Source: Piscicola geometra (Eukaryota > Annelida > Clitellata > Hirudinida > Piscicolidae). Taken from it: a DNA stretch of 64,000 bases. The stretch is taken from contig OX030956.1 of the NCBI GenBank assembly GCA_943735955.1, forward strand, positions 9,042,445 to 9,106,444, read 5' to 3'. A program made the position numbers and the translations under genes. Shown here piece after piece: positions 1 to 16,500 of the stretch. Below the pieces are notes generated by a model. The model saw only the letters and a program-made list of their open reading frames with translations. It was not told where the DNA came from and made no database searches. Position 1 is the first letter of the stretch. Each line of letters opens with the position of its first letter.

Positions 1-376
1 GCAATCTCCGCAGTAGCTGAGATGAGGAAAAGATGTGGAAGAAGTGAGATGAGGAAAAGATGTGGAAGAAGTGAGATGAGGAAAAGATTTGGAAGAAGTG
101 AGATGAGGAAAAGATGTGGAAGAAGTGAGATGAGGAAAAGATGTGGAAGAAGTGAGATGAGGAAAAGATGTGGAAGAAGTGAGATGAGGAAAAGATGTGG
201 AAGAAGTGAGATGAGGAAAAGATGTGGAAGAAGTGAGATGAGAAAAAGATGTGGAAGAAGTGAGATGAGAAAAAGATGTGGAAGAAGTGAGATGAGGAAA
301 AGATGTGGCAGAAGTGAGATGAGGAAAAGATGTGGAATAAGTGAGATGAGGAAAAGATGTGGAAAGAGTGATGGTG
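1..376. repeat. 27-bp minisatellite in a THADA intron
   Basis: About 13 head-to-tail copies of a 27-bp unit (GAGATGAGGAAAAGATGTGG plus 7 bases) start near base 18. The copies are nearly identical. The array ends just before the donor side of the THADA exon at 394-549, so it is intronic. An open frame through it is only a consequence of the unit length being a multiple of three. Confidence 0.9.
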
Positions 377-393
377 CAACACACGTGACCCAC

Positions 394-3487
<3,094 letters not shown>

Positions 3488-3510
3488 CTTGTCTGTGTGT
3501 GTGTATGTAT

Positions 3511-4672
3511 TAGAGGTCGGACATGAACGATTTTTCATTCCCGGTCCCGTCCCGTTTCCGAATTTTTTTCCCCGTCCCGTCCCGTTCCCGATGGGCCATC
3601 AGAAAATGATTCCCGTCCCGTCCTGTTCCCGCAACTCAATTCCAGGTCCCGACCCATTTTCTAAAAAAAATGTTCTTCATTCATTTTCGATGCTGTGTTC
3701 ACCAGTCCCAAACTTGCTAGTCCTAACATTTCTTTAAAAATTTTATTTAAAAGTTAGAGAATAATTCTTTTTAAAAATACAAAAAACAAGATTAAAATTT
3801 CAAATATTTATTGAAATGAAAGTATTGAAATTAGTCATTGTTTTTAAGTAATTAAATCAAGTCTTTATTGCTTTTCACACGGGTTAAACCGTCAAGAGTT
3901 TTAGCTTTCAAATGAGATGATTTTGGGTCTGAAGTTAAACGACCACATGATGAAAAATTCCGTTCACAGAGAATAGAACTTGCAGGTATACTAAACAAAA
4001 TGTTGGCTTCTTCTTGTAGTAAAGGAAAATTTCTCATTTTACTTCAATAAAATAAAACATCTTTATAATCTTCAATTTTGATGGGACGTAATTGTGAATA
4101 TTTTTACAATTCGTCCTCTTCTGAATTTTCTTCATCGTTCTTTATTATTAATTCCTAAATAATATTTAAATAATGTTTTTTGACAACATCCTTATTCTCC
4201 ATAACTGCACAAATAAGATCATTCGTATAATTTGATAGTATAAAAATTTTATTATCATTTTTACGTTATATAAACAAACATAATAGGTCTAAATAACCAT
4301 CATTTGTTTTTTTCCTCAACGGCACTGCAGCTTGGTCTGGCTGTACAAAATGGAATTACATTTCTTCTAATTTCTAATTTCGTCTTGGTATTCATTTCGT
4401 TTTTTATCCCAAACTGAGATTGTGGCTTCGTTATACATTTCTATTGCATATCATACTTATTTTAAGCACGGAGTATCGATGAAATAGAGATTTCCATACT
4501 TAGGAGTTTGCTGAGAAATAATTGTTGAAGAATCCACTCCCAATAACTTTTTTCAGATTTAAAAATCGATTCCCGTTCCCGATTTGAATATTGATTCCCG
4601 TTCCCGTCCCGAAAAACTATTCCCGGTTCTCTGAACCTGAACCCATGCAGAGTCCCGCTGCAACCCGATCGT
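3511..4672 (-). mobile_element. hAT-type element, decayed copy
   Basis: The left end is TAGAGGTCGGACATGAACGA at 3511, the same terminal inverted repeat as the complete copy at 28027-29618. Next to it are CCCGTCCCGTTCCCG-type subterminal repeats at 3540-3660 and 4568-4625. On the minus strand at 4037-3852 a fragment reads FSIPASSILCERNFSSCGRL, typical of the hAT C-terminal dimerisation region. The right end is diverged, and I see no clear target duplication. It lies upstream of the THADA exons. Confidence 0.8.
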
Positions 4673-4851
4673 ATTGCATATCTATGTGTGTGTATGTGTA
4701 TATCTATGTGTGTGTATGTGTGTATATTTTTTATATTCATGTGTGTGGCTAAAATTGTTGATATAGAGACTATAAACTGAATTATTGTTTTTAGCAAAAA
4801 TGATGATAGAATAGATATAATTATTATATTATAGAATAGATTATAATGATA

Positions 4852-4864
4852 ACGATGATGATGG

Positions 4865-4912
<48 letters not shown>
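4852..4912. repeat. (GAT)n microsatellite
   Basis: About 20 GAT triplets with one interruption. Confidence 0.95.
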
Positions 4913-5306
4913 GAAGGAACTTCTCACTTGAGTTGGGTTTGCAAACAAAGAATTCGTTGAAGCACACACTGGCATACTGTGCATGAAGTTATTTTGTTAT
5001 CAAAAAAGTGTTTGATATTTGATTTCATCAGCATCCGCATTATCAAAATCATAATTACTATCTACATTATCCTTATATCAACAAAACCTCTCACCATTGT
5101 AAAAATTCTTTTGAAAAATGCTTTCAACTGTAGTTGGTGTTGTTATATGAAAGCTTTAATGAAAGTTTCTATCAAAACCTAAACAATCTCCCTTAAACAA
5201 AAATCACTGGTATTTAAAAGCTATTATTACAGAAAAACTGGTAATTCAGGATGGTAGAGAGTTGGACGATGGTTGACTGATCTGCTTGCACACACAGCAC
5301 TTGCAC

Positions 5307-6013
5307 CTTTCCTTCTAATACTTCAGACATCAACCTCTTGTCACTATCAGAAAGGACATTGCAACTGCTGCATAAGAAGTGTTTATTGTTTAATGTCACA
5401 ACAAAAATTAGTTATTCAAATTTCTTATACGCAAAGAACCATAGTCAAAAGAAAGACAAGGGGCTCTGTCAACACTACCTACATTCCCCCCCCCTTTTCA
5501 ACTAAAACTTTGAACACAGGCCTGTATGCACATCAATGCATTCCATCATAACTGTACACAATTTGTATCTATAATTAAATCTACATTGTACATCACTGCA
5601 GTCAAACTATTAAGCTGGAATGTGGGTTTTCAAAATCAGAACATTACAGTTGAACTAAACCCATTATCATTCTAATCATTATAATTTAACAGAGATACAC
5701 TATAAAATCCGTAGAAAAAGCTTGAAAAAAAATTAATTGAAAAGCCCAAACCTCACAATAAACTTTGTACCGTGCTTCTTATCTTCATTTAGAAAAAAGT
5801 CAACTATCCTATCAGACAGGACTGCTTTTTGGAGCAAGTCACTCGACTTGAATTCATCAAACACCTGCGGGCATAAAAGTTGTATGATGAAACAATCAGA
5901 ATATTGTGAACATTTTCAGTTTATGAAAATCCTCACTTTCTTAAGCATCTTGATGTCTTTTTGTAAATCCATTTTTGCATGCTTTTTCAAGAGTTTTAGA
6001 AGTTCACTTTTAG
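5307..6013 (-). CDS. Unassigned minus-strand exon group
   Basis: Two exons fit well. The first, 6013-5937, reads KSELLKLLKKHAKMDLQKDI then KMLKK. The second, 5864-5757, reads VFDEFKSSDLLQKAVLSDRI then VDFFLNEDKKHGTKFI. Both end at strong GTGAGG donors and join in phase 0. A third exon may be 5336-5307 (RLMSEVLEGK, followed by gtgcaag), or a longer open stretch down to 5214. The peptide is charged and helical. I do not recognise the family. Because the group lies between THADA and GTF2F2 in the same orientation, it could be the N-terminal part of THADA or an independent small gene. No start codon was found. Confidence 0.5.
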
Positions 6014-6094
6014 CTTATCAATAGTACCGAGTTCTCCCTCGGTGAAACGACATAGTAATAGACAGTATTTATCGATTCGCGCACAAACTAAATT

Positions 6095-6360
6095 GAATAT
6101 TCAATTTTGGTTTTCTTTTAGTTATTTTTGAACTATCCTATGATATGATTTCGAAAATTTCATCTTTCTAGCAATACCCTGAACAGAGCAGCAACTACCT
6201 AAAGTTAAAATACTATTTGACAACTTTGTCAACTAGGCACCTCTTTCGGGGAGTTGCTGCTCTGTCCTTGGATTTGCGAGAGAAGTGAAATTTTCGATAT
6301 CATATCATAGGATAGTTTAAAAATAAGGATTAAAAAAACAAAATCGAGTAACTATTTAAG
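6095..6360. mobile_element. MITE-like element with ~105-bp inverted repeats
   Basis: The left arm 6095-6200 contains GAACTATCCTATGATATGAT, TTCGAAAATTTCA and CAGAGCAGCAACT. The right arm 6255-6360 holds their imperfect reverse complements (AGTTGCTGCTCTG, TGAAATTTTCGATATCATAT, AGGATAGTTTAAAAATAAGG). The loop is about 50 bp. There is no coding potential. Confidence 0.8.
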
Positions 6361-6660
6361 TTAGTGTGCTATTCACAAAACAACAAAACTTAAAAAAGCA
6401 CTCACTTTCAAAGAATATTTCTCTTAACACATGCGTTTTTCCTTATATATAGGCAGTCAAGATTATTCTCGGTTCTTTTATGAACAATTTGATGTAACCA
6501 TATACTATATAAACATACGTGATATTTATAAAATAAAGAAAAAGTGAGCACACTCATTTCATGCGCATCGAGAATGGCCAAATACGCGGCCAAAAAATAG
6601 CTTAGATTTGTAACGCCAATCCCTTTAAATTTAAAGGGACATGCGACTACCTATATTTAA

Positions 6661-8571
6661 TAGAGGTCGGAGATGGACGATTTTTCATTCCAGATCTCGT
6701 TCCGTTCTCGAAATTTGTTTTCGTCCCGTCCCATTCCCGATGGGTTCTAGGATAAAAAGCCTTCGGAAAAATAGTCTTGAGGATAAAAAGTCTTCAAATT
6801 AAAAAGTCTTCAGGAAAGAAATCTTAAAGGAATTATTCTTTAAAGAAAAATACGTGATTAATACGTGATCCTTAAAACTTAAAGAATAAAATTTAATACT
6901 TTTATCCAATATTTGCTCTACTTGCTTCATTCAATCTCGAAATAGTCTTTAAAATTGAATCGACTAAAGTTTGAACTTATATTTTTTGATAAAAATGGTA
7001 AACTAATTAATGGTCCATGTAATTTTTCCACTTATACTATTGTTCCATCTAATCATATTCGTAGCTTAGGGTTTATTTTTGACTCAAAATTAACCTTATC
7101 AAACCAAATTCTATCAGTTACTAAATCTTGCTATTTTCATCTCAGACGTATCAGACAATTATTACCTTACTTAGTTGACCCTTCTTTAAAGATGTTAGTC
7201 TCTGCACTTGTTTTATCTCGAATTGACTATTGTAACTCACTCTATTATAATTTACCTGAATCTACTTTAAAACCATTAAAGAAAGTATTTAATTATGCAG
7301 CTAGAGTCGTTAGCCGTACTCCTATTTATCACCACATTACACCCTCTCTCATCTTATTACATTGGCTCCCCATCAAATTTAGGATTATATTTAAAATCTG
7401 TGTTTTTGTGTTTAAATTAAAAAACTCCCCAGTATCCCCAATATACCTTAAATCATTAATATCTCGCCCTCATAGAAGTAATTTACGATCATCCATTTAA
7501 AATCATTATTTCATCCCTTCCATTAATAACTCTTTCGCTAAACGTTCTTTCCATTATGCAGGTCCATATATTTAACAACTTCTAAATCATTATTTACTTT
7601 TCGTAAGGATCTGAAGACATATCTGTTTAACAAATTTATTTACGAGCGCTCTTGAATTTGAGGAAAGAGCGCTATGGAAATCTATTTGATTGATTGATTT
7701 TTGATTGATTGATAACATTTGACTTGGCTGTTCTTGATCCTTAACTTTAACAATAAACAATTTTTTGGTTTTCGATCGTGGTCATAAAAATGTCTTCAAG
7801 GAAATAATCTTTAACTTAATGTTTAAGGAAAAATACGTCATTAATACGTGATCCTTAAAACTTAAAGAATAACATTTAAAACTATTACAATATGGATCTA
7901 AATAACCATCATTTGTTTTTTCTCAACGGCATTGCAGCTTGGTCTGGCTGTACAATATGGAATTAAATTTTCTTTAAATCATGTCTTGGTATATATTTCT
8001 TGTTTTATCCCAAACTCTTTTCTCATTATTCTTTAGTAGTGGGAATGCAATAGATATCCTGCCATATGAATAAGATCAATGAGTATCTTTTTTTTCTCGA
8101 AATGATCAACTGAGCATTCAACTGGAAATTAAAAAGTCAAACTCAAAGTATTAATTTATAAAATTAAAATAATATAACTGACGAGTTTGATTTCATCTGA
8201 CAAGTTTTCATCATCACCCATTTGTTCTAATCTCCCTAATATTTGGACTCGCCATAAATACTTTAGATGTAATGTTGGAGATTTTGACATTGACAATGCA
8301 ATGGTGGCTTCATTATACATTTCTATTGTATTTAATACTTATTTTAAGTACGGAGAATCGATGAAATAGAGATTTCCATACTTAGAAGTTTGTTGAAGAA
8401 TGATTGTTAAAGAATCAAACCCAATAACTTTTATTTCCGTTTTCACCCGTTCCCGAATTAAAAGCTCATTTTCGTTCCCGTCCCGAAAACATATTCCCGG
8501 TTCCCGACTTTTTCCGTCCCGAAATTAATATTCATTCCCGTTCCCGGGAGTCCCACGAGTATCCGGTCGGA
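6661..8571 (-). mobile_element. hAT-type element interrupted by a LINE
   Basis: It begins with TAGAGGTCGGAGATGGACGA at 6661 and ends in CGGGAACGG-type (reverse) subterminal repeats at 8440-8560. The internal sequence GGATCTAAATAACCATCATT at 7895 matches the copy at 3511-4672, but here it is split by about 1.1 kb of inserted sequence (roughly 6738-7890) holding a CR1/L2-like LINE and its flanks. It is decayed. Confidence 0.75.
6738..7720 (+). mobile_element. CR1/L2-like LINE fragment nested in a hAT element
   Basis: At 6955-7500 an open frame encodes the end of a LINE reverse transcriptase ORF: FSTYTIVPSNHIRSLGFIFD, LVLSRIDYCNSLYYNLPEST, LHWLPIKFRIIFK. This matches residues in the second half of the minus-strand LINE at 38336-40085. 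It is preceded by degenerate GGATAAAAAGTC repeats and ends in an AGCGCTC-type hairpin and a (TGAT)n tail at 7645-7715. The 5' half, including the catalytic RT motifs, is missing. Confidence 0.85.
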
Positions 8572-8574
8572 AGG

Positions 8575-9284
8575 AAAAACAATTGTATTATATTTTTTAC
8601 TTTTATCGTTTTTTATGAATGAAATAAAAAACAAATGGCATTTTAATAAATAAATTCCAAATTTTTTTACAAATACGTTTAGCTTTATAGTTTATTGCAA
8701 AAAGTTTAGGATAAATAGAATTTTTTTTGATAAATGCAAAGAAAATCCATGGAATGATTGATTGAATCAGGAAATCCATGGATTGTCAAATTCCACACAT
8801 TGCCTGTAACCATAGGCGCCGACTCCATGGGGCTTAAAGCATATGCCTTAACAGTTAAATTTTAACTGTTACAGTGTAAAATAAAAGTAGAAAGTATCAC
8901 TCTAAAAAAGAAAACTGATATGATGAAAATATTTTTGTTTTAATTGAAAAATAGGTATGACGGGTGCATTTTTGAGTGTTTTCAAAATTACTTTTCTTAA
9001 AAAAGTATTTTCTTTAAAAAACAACCCATTTTGAAAATTTTGAAGCCTACATTTATTAACTCTTTAAATTACTTGATTCTGCCATAAAATCATTCTTTAA
9101 ATTTAAAAGAATGCAGTGATAAAAAAACGATGGCGACCATATCATGTAGGAAAACTCAAAACGGCACAAGATTTGACAATTTCTTAGTAAATAAGCAACC
9201 TATGAAGTTTTCATTGAAAACATTAAGATGGCGTCCAAAAGGTCACTTTAAAGAACAGTTTCAGTACACTAGTGAAAGTTGTCA
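8575..9284. other. AT-rich intergenic stretch
   Basis: I see no gene or clear element here. It lies just downstream (minus strand) of the GTF2F2 stop codon, so it should hold the 3' UTR and cleavage signal, which I could not define. Confidence 0.4.
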
Positions 9285-12200
9285 CTATTCGAAGTCATCG
9301 TCATCCTCTCCACTGTCCGCCTCTGTAGCAGTCTCCTTTAGCGGCACCTCCTTGTAGCAGCGGTACTCAGGCTTCAGTTCCCAGGTGTTCTTGTTGGGCG
9401 CACTGACGCGGTATGTGCAGATGTCGTTCAGAATCTCCTTCAGGTAGATCTGCGTTGGTGTGGCGTTGGTGCCTTGAGTGTTGGTAACTTGATGGTTTGA
9501 GTGAGTAAAATGAGTATGGGTTCTTAAGGCAGGTTAGCTGTCGTATAAAATATTTATATTAATTATAATCAATACTTATTTAAAATTTATGAGTGTTGAC
9601 TTGATTTGTAGATATATCTCTTGACAATTATTCATACTATATTGTTATATTTGAGACTGGTGCCGAACGAATGTATGACTAAGGGGCTTACAACAGGCTG
9701 GCTGGTGATGGCGACAAGGTCCTTGATGGAGTAGAACTGGTGCTGCTGGAAGGCCTTGAAGAGCACGTGCAGGACCAACTCCTTGTCGAGGCGGATCCTC
9801 TTGCCGTCCTCCTTCTTCTTGCGCTCGTACTCGATCTGGGCATGAAATATTTTCAGTCAGTGTCTTGCAATATCACAGTAATGAAAAACAGCATAGAAAT
9901 GTGGAAAAATTCAATGCATTTGAAAGCATTAAATGCAATAATTATCAATGTTTTAATAATTATTATAATCGAAATTTAAATATTTTGAAGCATGAACGAA
10001 GAAACGAACATTGGACTCATGGTTCCTAACGGGCTTGGAGTTGAGGAGGGCCTTTCCGAGAGTGACCACCTGTTTCTGAGGCTGGTTCACCATCCGCGTG
10101 CGAGCTCTGTGTTGTGCTGGTGTGCTAAAGATGCTTGAGAATATATATTTAAAAGTAATTTTTTCTAAATTATTTAGTTTTCTAAAATAATTTATCGAGA
10201 AAAAGTTTCAATTTGTTGTAATAAACTATAAAACAGAAAAAAAACTATTTATAAAAAATCGCAAGCAACGATTTATTTTTCGGAATGGCTTTAATTTTCA
10301 GGCAATCCATGGAAACCACTCCGGAGATCATTCAACGGGAAGATGTAAAACGATCCGTCTAACTCGCCATATAAACTCTATGTTCAGTGAAGTGTCAAAG
10401 TTCGAACTGAGAGACAAACTTAAGAGGACAACGGATGACATGAGTGGTGGATCCAGAAAAACATGTGGTGCAAGTGCGTCAAAGCAGAGAAGAACAACCA
10501 ACCACGCATGAACGTAGTCAAAAATAAATTCTAAAACAATATGCCGAAAACATGAGAAACCAGCATCTTGATAACCAGATGAACAAACTTACCTCCGATG
10601 AATGAGAAGTGTTTCCAGAACTCTGAGAAAAAAGATAAACAGAACAACCGCCAAGTTGAAATTTCAGAATGAGAACTGGTTCACTATTCAAGGAGGATGG
10701 CATCAAGGTCTGAAAGAAGTATTTTCATGGAGAACCAAGATAGTTACCAAAGGTGAAAAGCTACATTGTGAATTATGGAAGCTGTTGTACGCAGATGATT
10801 TTGTAGCCATAGCTGAACCACTGGACGAGCTGCATGTTAAGGTCAAGATATGGAAGAATGGAATGGAGAAAAAGGGCTTAAAAGTTAATATGGGGAAAAC
10901 GAAAGTTTTAGTATCTGGTGCGAATCTAGAACTGTCCAAGAAATGGGGAAAGTACCCATGTGCAGTCTGCCTTAAAGGAACGAGCAAAAACTCCATTCTA
11001 TGCAGTGGTTGCTCATCCTGGGTGCACAAGAGATGCTCAGGCATTAAAGGTTCCCTCCGCTCAGACCCAAATTACAAGTGGGCCCGCTGTCAAGGCACAG
11101 CTCGACCGATAGACGGAAGACCAATTGTGGAAGTTCTTGTTGATGAAGACAAACTTGAAGTCGTTCCTGAATTCTGCTACTTAGGTGACATGCTGTCTTT
11201 AGATGGAGGCTGTGAGGGTGCTGCCATAACCCGATGCAAGTGTGCGTGGGGAAAATTTCGTCAACTTCTTCCTCTACTGACAAACAGACACATTCCACTT
11301 CCAACCAGAAGTCGTGTGTACACCTCATGTGTGAGGAGTACAATGTTACACGCCTCTGAGACTTGGGCTGTCACCACAGAAACAATCAACCGCCTTCAAC
11401 GCAACGACCGGGCCATGATCCGTTGGATGTGCAACATCAAATCAAAAGATCTCATAAGTTCAGATGAGCTCCAAAAATGATGGGAATCCAGGATATTGGT
11501 GCTGTACTGCAAACGAGAAGAATGAGGTGGTTTGGGCATGTAGAACGTGGTGGTGGATGGATCAACAAGGTTAGAAGAATGGAGGTTTCTGGAACGAAAC
11601 GACCTGGCAGGCCAAAGAAGACGTGGGAAGAGGTGGTACAGAAAGACCTCAAATACCTGGGGGCACGCAGCACTGATGCCCATGATAGAAAGGAGTGGAG
11701 GGAAAGATTGAGACTTTTCAAACAGGCCCCACCCTCGGGAGAGAAAAAGTTGGCCTGTTTAACAAAAACCAGGAGATGATGATGATGATATTATTATTAT
11801 TAAACTATACTATTTTTATTATTAAACTATACTATTTTTATTATTAAACTATACTATTTTTATTATTAAACTATACTATTTTTATTATTAAACTATACTA
11901 TTTTTATTATTAAACTATACTATTTTTATTATTAAACTATACTATTTTTATTATTAAACTATACTATTTTTATTATTAAACTATACTATTTTTATTATTA
12001 AACTATACTATTTTTATTATTAAACTATACTATTTTTATTATTAAACTATACTATTTTTATTATTAAACTATACTATTTTTATTATTAAACTATACTATT
12101 TTTATTATTAAACTATACTATTTTTATTATTAAACTATACTATTTTTATTATTAAACTATACTATTTTTATTATTAAACTATACTATTTTTGTTATTAAA

Positions 12201-13502
12201 ATATCTTATTTTAATTCTTAAATTTTTTAAATAAACTTTTGATAAATAAACAATTTAATTATAGAAAAATAACTTGGTGGTGTTGGTATGTTTTAGGAGT
12301 CACGATAATTTATTTAATAAATTTTTTATTATTTAATAATTTTTTATTATTTAATAATTTTTTATTATTTAATAATTTTTCATTATTTAATAATTTTTCA
12401 TTATTCAATAATTTTTCATTTATTCAATAATTTTTCATTTATTCAATAATTTTTCCTTTATTTTATCATTTTTCATTTATTTTATAATTTTTCATTTATT
12501 TTATAATTTTTCATTTATTTTATAATTTTTCATTTATTTTATAATTTTTCATTTATTTTATAATTTTTCATTTATTTGATGATTTTTCATTTATTTGATG
12601 ATTTTTCATTTATTTGATGATTTTTCATTTATTTGATGATTTTTCATTTATTTGATGATTTGTCATTTATTTGATGATTTGTCATTTATTTGATGATTTT
12701 TTATTTAATAATTTTTTCCATTTTGATTTAATAATTTTTTCCATTTTGATTTAATAATTTTTTCCATTTTGATTTAATAATTTTTTCCATTTTGATTTAA
12801 TAATTTTTTCCATTTTGATTTAATAATTTTTTCCATTTTGATTTAATAATTTTTTCCATTTTGATTTAATAATTTTTTCCATTTTGATTTAATAATTTTT
12901 TCCATTTTGATTTAATAATTTTTTCCATTTTGATTTAATAATTTTTTCCATTTTGATTTAATAATTTTCTCCATTTTGATTTAATAATTTTTTCCATTTT
13001 GATTTAATAATTTTTTCCATTTTGATTTAATAATTTTTTCCATTTTGATTTAATAATTTTTTCCATTTTGATTTAATAATTTTTTCCATTTTGATTTAAT
13101 AATTTTTTCCATTTTGATTTAATAATTTTTTCCATTTTGATTTAATAATTTTTTCCATTTTGATTTACTAATTTTTTCCATTTTGATTTAATAATTTTTT
13201 CCATTTTGATTTAATAATTTTTTCCATTTTGATTTAATAATTTTTTCCATTTTGATTTAATAATTTTTTCCATTTTGATTTAATAATTTTTTACATTTTG
13301 ATTTAATAATTTTTTATTGAAATATCTATACATAATCGGTTAAGGGGTGAATCGACTGCATCCCGGTTGGTAGTGACATAAGGAATAGCGAACTTTTGGA
13401 GGTTGATGTACTCGGCGTTGATGTTCGGCTTGCACTCGCACTTGTGCATTATCCTGCCTCTGATGCGAGCCTGCTGCATGGCTGTCGTTGTGTGTGTGTG
13501 TG

Positions 13503-13594
<92 letters not shown>

Positions 13595-16500
13595 TATGCG
13601 TGTGTTTGTGTGTGATGTGTGTGTGTAACTTATTCAAATATTTTGGCCGGAATATTCAGATTTATTCCTGTATATGTAATCATACGAAAAATATATGAGG
13701 CTTAACACTTTTTGAGACAAGTATTTTCGATAGTTTTAAATACGGGCCACACATTATCACAAATAAATCCCTTACGAGTAATCATCGCCATTTTATAGTT
13801 AAGAATTTGTGAATTGGCCCATCAATGCAAGATTCATTTATCATTTCGTATTTCATGAATACCATTTTGAAAATCGAATTATTGAAAAACAAATTATTAA
13901 AATATGTCCTTACGCGGTATTTCGCCTGGCTCTATCGTTTCTGTTTTGAATGATAATAGTTTTCAGAAAGACAAAAAACACACACACATACACACACACA
14001 CACACATATATATATATAAAGATATATCGAAGTCATGGTAAAAGAATTTCACTCAAATTGAGTGACTCAATTGATCAACGAATGGAAATGTTTGCGGATC
14101 AATGATGACGTTTGTCTGTTGAATTTGGTGTTTTTTTATTTTTAGAATTATCTAAATAAGCACTGATTCCAAAAACAAAGAAACAGGTAACTAGGAAAAA
14201 ATTAAGTTTTTTTATAAAGAAATGTAAAAATTTTAAATAGCATTCTTTTACTGAAAATTAACTGTCAGTCCATTTCGTTGACAGTTTTTTTTCATATTGT
14301 CGATATAGACCGACAGACAGACGGCTTTTCGCCATGACTGATATATAAATTAGAGCTGTTCCACGATTTAAAATTTTAATCGTTGTTAATCGTTCGATTA
14401 AAAATTTTAATCGTGCGTTAATCTTATTTTAAACAATGTTTTTAGCATGTTTGACATTAGTATAAAATAGTTTTTTTTTCTTACAAATGTATTAACAATT
14501 TTATCAGAATTTTTTATAAAGTAATCCACATTTTAAAGAAAAAAAAGAATCCATAAATGATAACAAATACAATTGTCACACATCATTTTTGAGCCAGTTA
14601 CTCAAGCAAACAAGTTTTTCAACATTAGTTGGATCTAAAGAGGCTTTATTGCTAACTATGTGTCCTGACTAGCTGAATAGACGTTCACATGGGACTGTAC
14701 TTGAAGGAGATGTTAAGTACTTTCTTGACAGTTTCGCAAGAGCCAGATATGTCCCTTCGTGTTTTTGCCAGCAAAAAAAAGACAACTCTCAAAGCCTACC
14801 TCAGATTTTTTTCTATAACGTTTAATGATTAACGTAGTAATCATTGAGGTATCTTCACCTTCAGAATCTGAAGTTAAATATGTTTGTAGTCTTTTGTTTG
14901 GTGAAGGCTGTCTAGTTTTAGAGATTTTTTTTCTTTTTATAATTTTTTAACTCATACATATTTAGAAAACATAAAAAAAATTTTATGATTGGCAAATCCT
15001 GATATTCTGATTATTCATTCTCTGCTCCAACTTTGGAAAAAAAAATTGTGTGAAACGAATGACATAAGCTGGATCATCTTCTCAAGTGCATATTTCTTGT
15101 GTAGAATGACAAATTGCAAGTAACACTATTTAAAATTCCAAGTAATTTTCACCCCCTAAAAGTTCTTTTGCAAATCTTCAAGAAATGAAAAGTTTTTTTA
15201 TGAAATGAAATTTTTCCATTCGTTTGTATACAGTAGATTATTAGTGTTTGTGTTCCCTTGCTGACAACGTAACCAAAACAGTAAAAAAAGTTAAATTTGG
15301 ATAAGTTTAAATGCATTAAAATTTTTAGATGCGTTAATTTTTTTTTAATGCGCTAAAATATTTAACGGCGTTACAAATTTTAACAGTAAACAAATGAACT
15401 AACTGGGATGTTTGTAGGTGGTCGAAAGGACACACCGGTTCAAGCCAATGACCTGGGTTGATGATGATGATTAGGATAATTATGATGATGATGCTCTTGA
15501 GAGGTGCATGTGGTAACAAGTGTGGACAGAAAAAATGATAGGATGATTGATGTGACAAAAGTGACTTAGTAACTAATGAAACTCTTTAAAGAGGCCCCTT
15601 GTTTGCTGCATGCGAAAGAACTTTGGCCAAAAGTATCTTAATAAAGACAAAACAAAAAGAATATCGAGAGACTCATGACCAATCAATTGCTCACTACTAA
15701 AGACTGCAAGTGTTCTTGGAACTCCTCCTACCCAAGCTTGTAGAGCAGAACCGGAACCGTGGAGCCCCCGCTTTTAGCAAGAGCCGTGGCCAAACCCAAA
15801 AAAATGACAGCTTCGACTCTCAATTTTATTTTATTTAAGCAGAGTTTTTTTAACAACAAAAAGCTTTGAAACTCTTGAATTTTTTTTTGTTGATTTTTAG
15901 ATACATAGGCAAAAGAAAAACTATGACCTTGATAAAGAGACATTACCTATGAAGTACCCAATCAGTGAGCAGGCTTCTGAAATTGATGACACTCTTGTTC
16001 ATAACCTTAGAATGGAGAGGCAGTGTGGTAAGGTAAACCATAGACTAAAGAAACTGTTTAACGAACCTTAATTGAAAAACGCGTTAATCGAAAGTTAACT
16101 TAGATTAATGCACAGCTCTAGTATAAACATATTAATGATGATAATTGAGTAAATAAATATATGATAAGTATAAGTAAAGCAGCAACAAAACAAAAAAACA
16201 CACAAAAAAACAATATATATATATATATATATATACGAACAGGTTTGTATATATATATTTTTTTTTGTGTTTTTTGTTTTTATATATATGAGCGGGGATG
16301 GCTTAGAGGGTAGACGTCGGACTTGCAACTTAAAGGTCGCCTGTTCGAATCCTTGACAAGCAACCGTGAACTATCATATACCTAGTGTATATGATGCGGT
16401 GTTAGCGACGTATGCATTGAAGGATGTGTACGTCGTGTGGAGTGGCGCCTTGGCGCATAAGAACCATTGTTCTCAGAACCATTGTAACATGGCATGCGTC

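Noticed and set aside
16289..16360. Functional tRNA gene
   Set aside because: A and B boxes are present, but the anticodon and acceptor stems do not pair properly and the unit continues as a SINE body.
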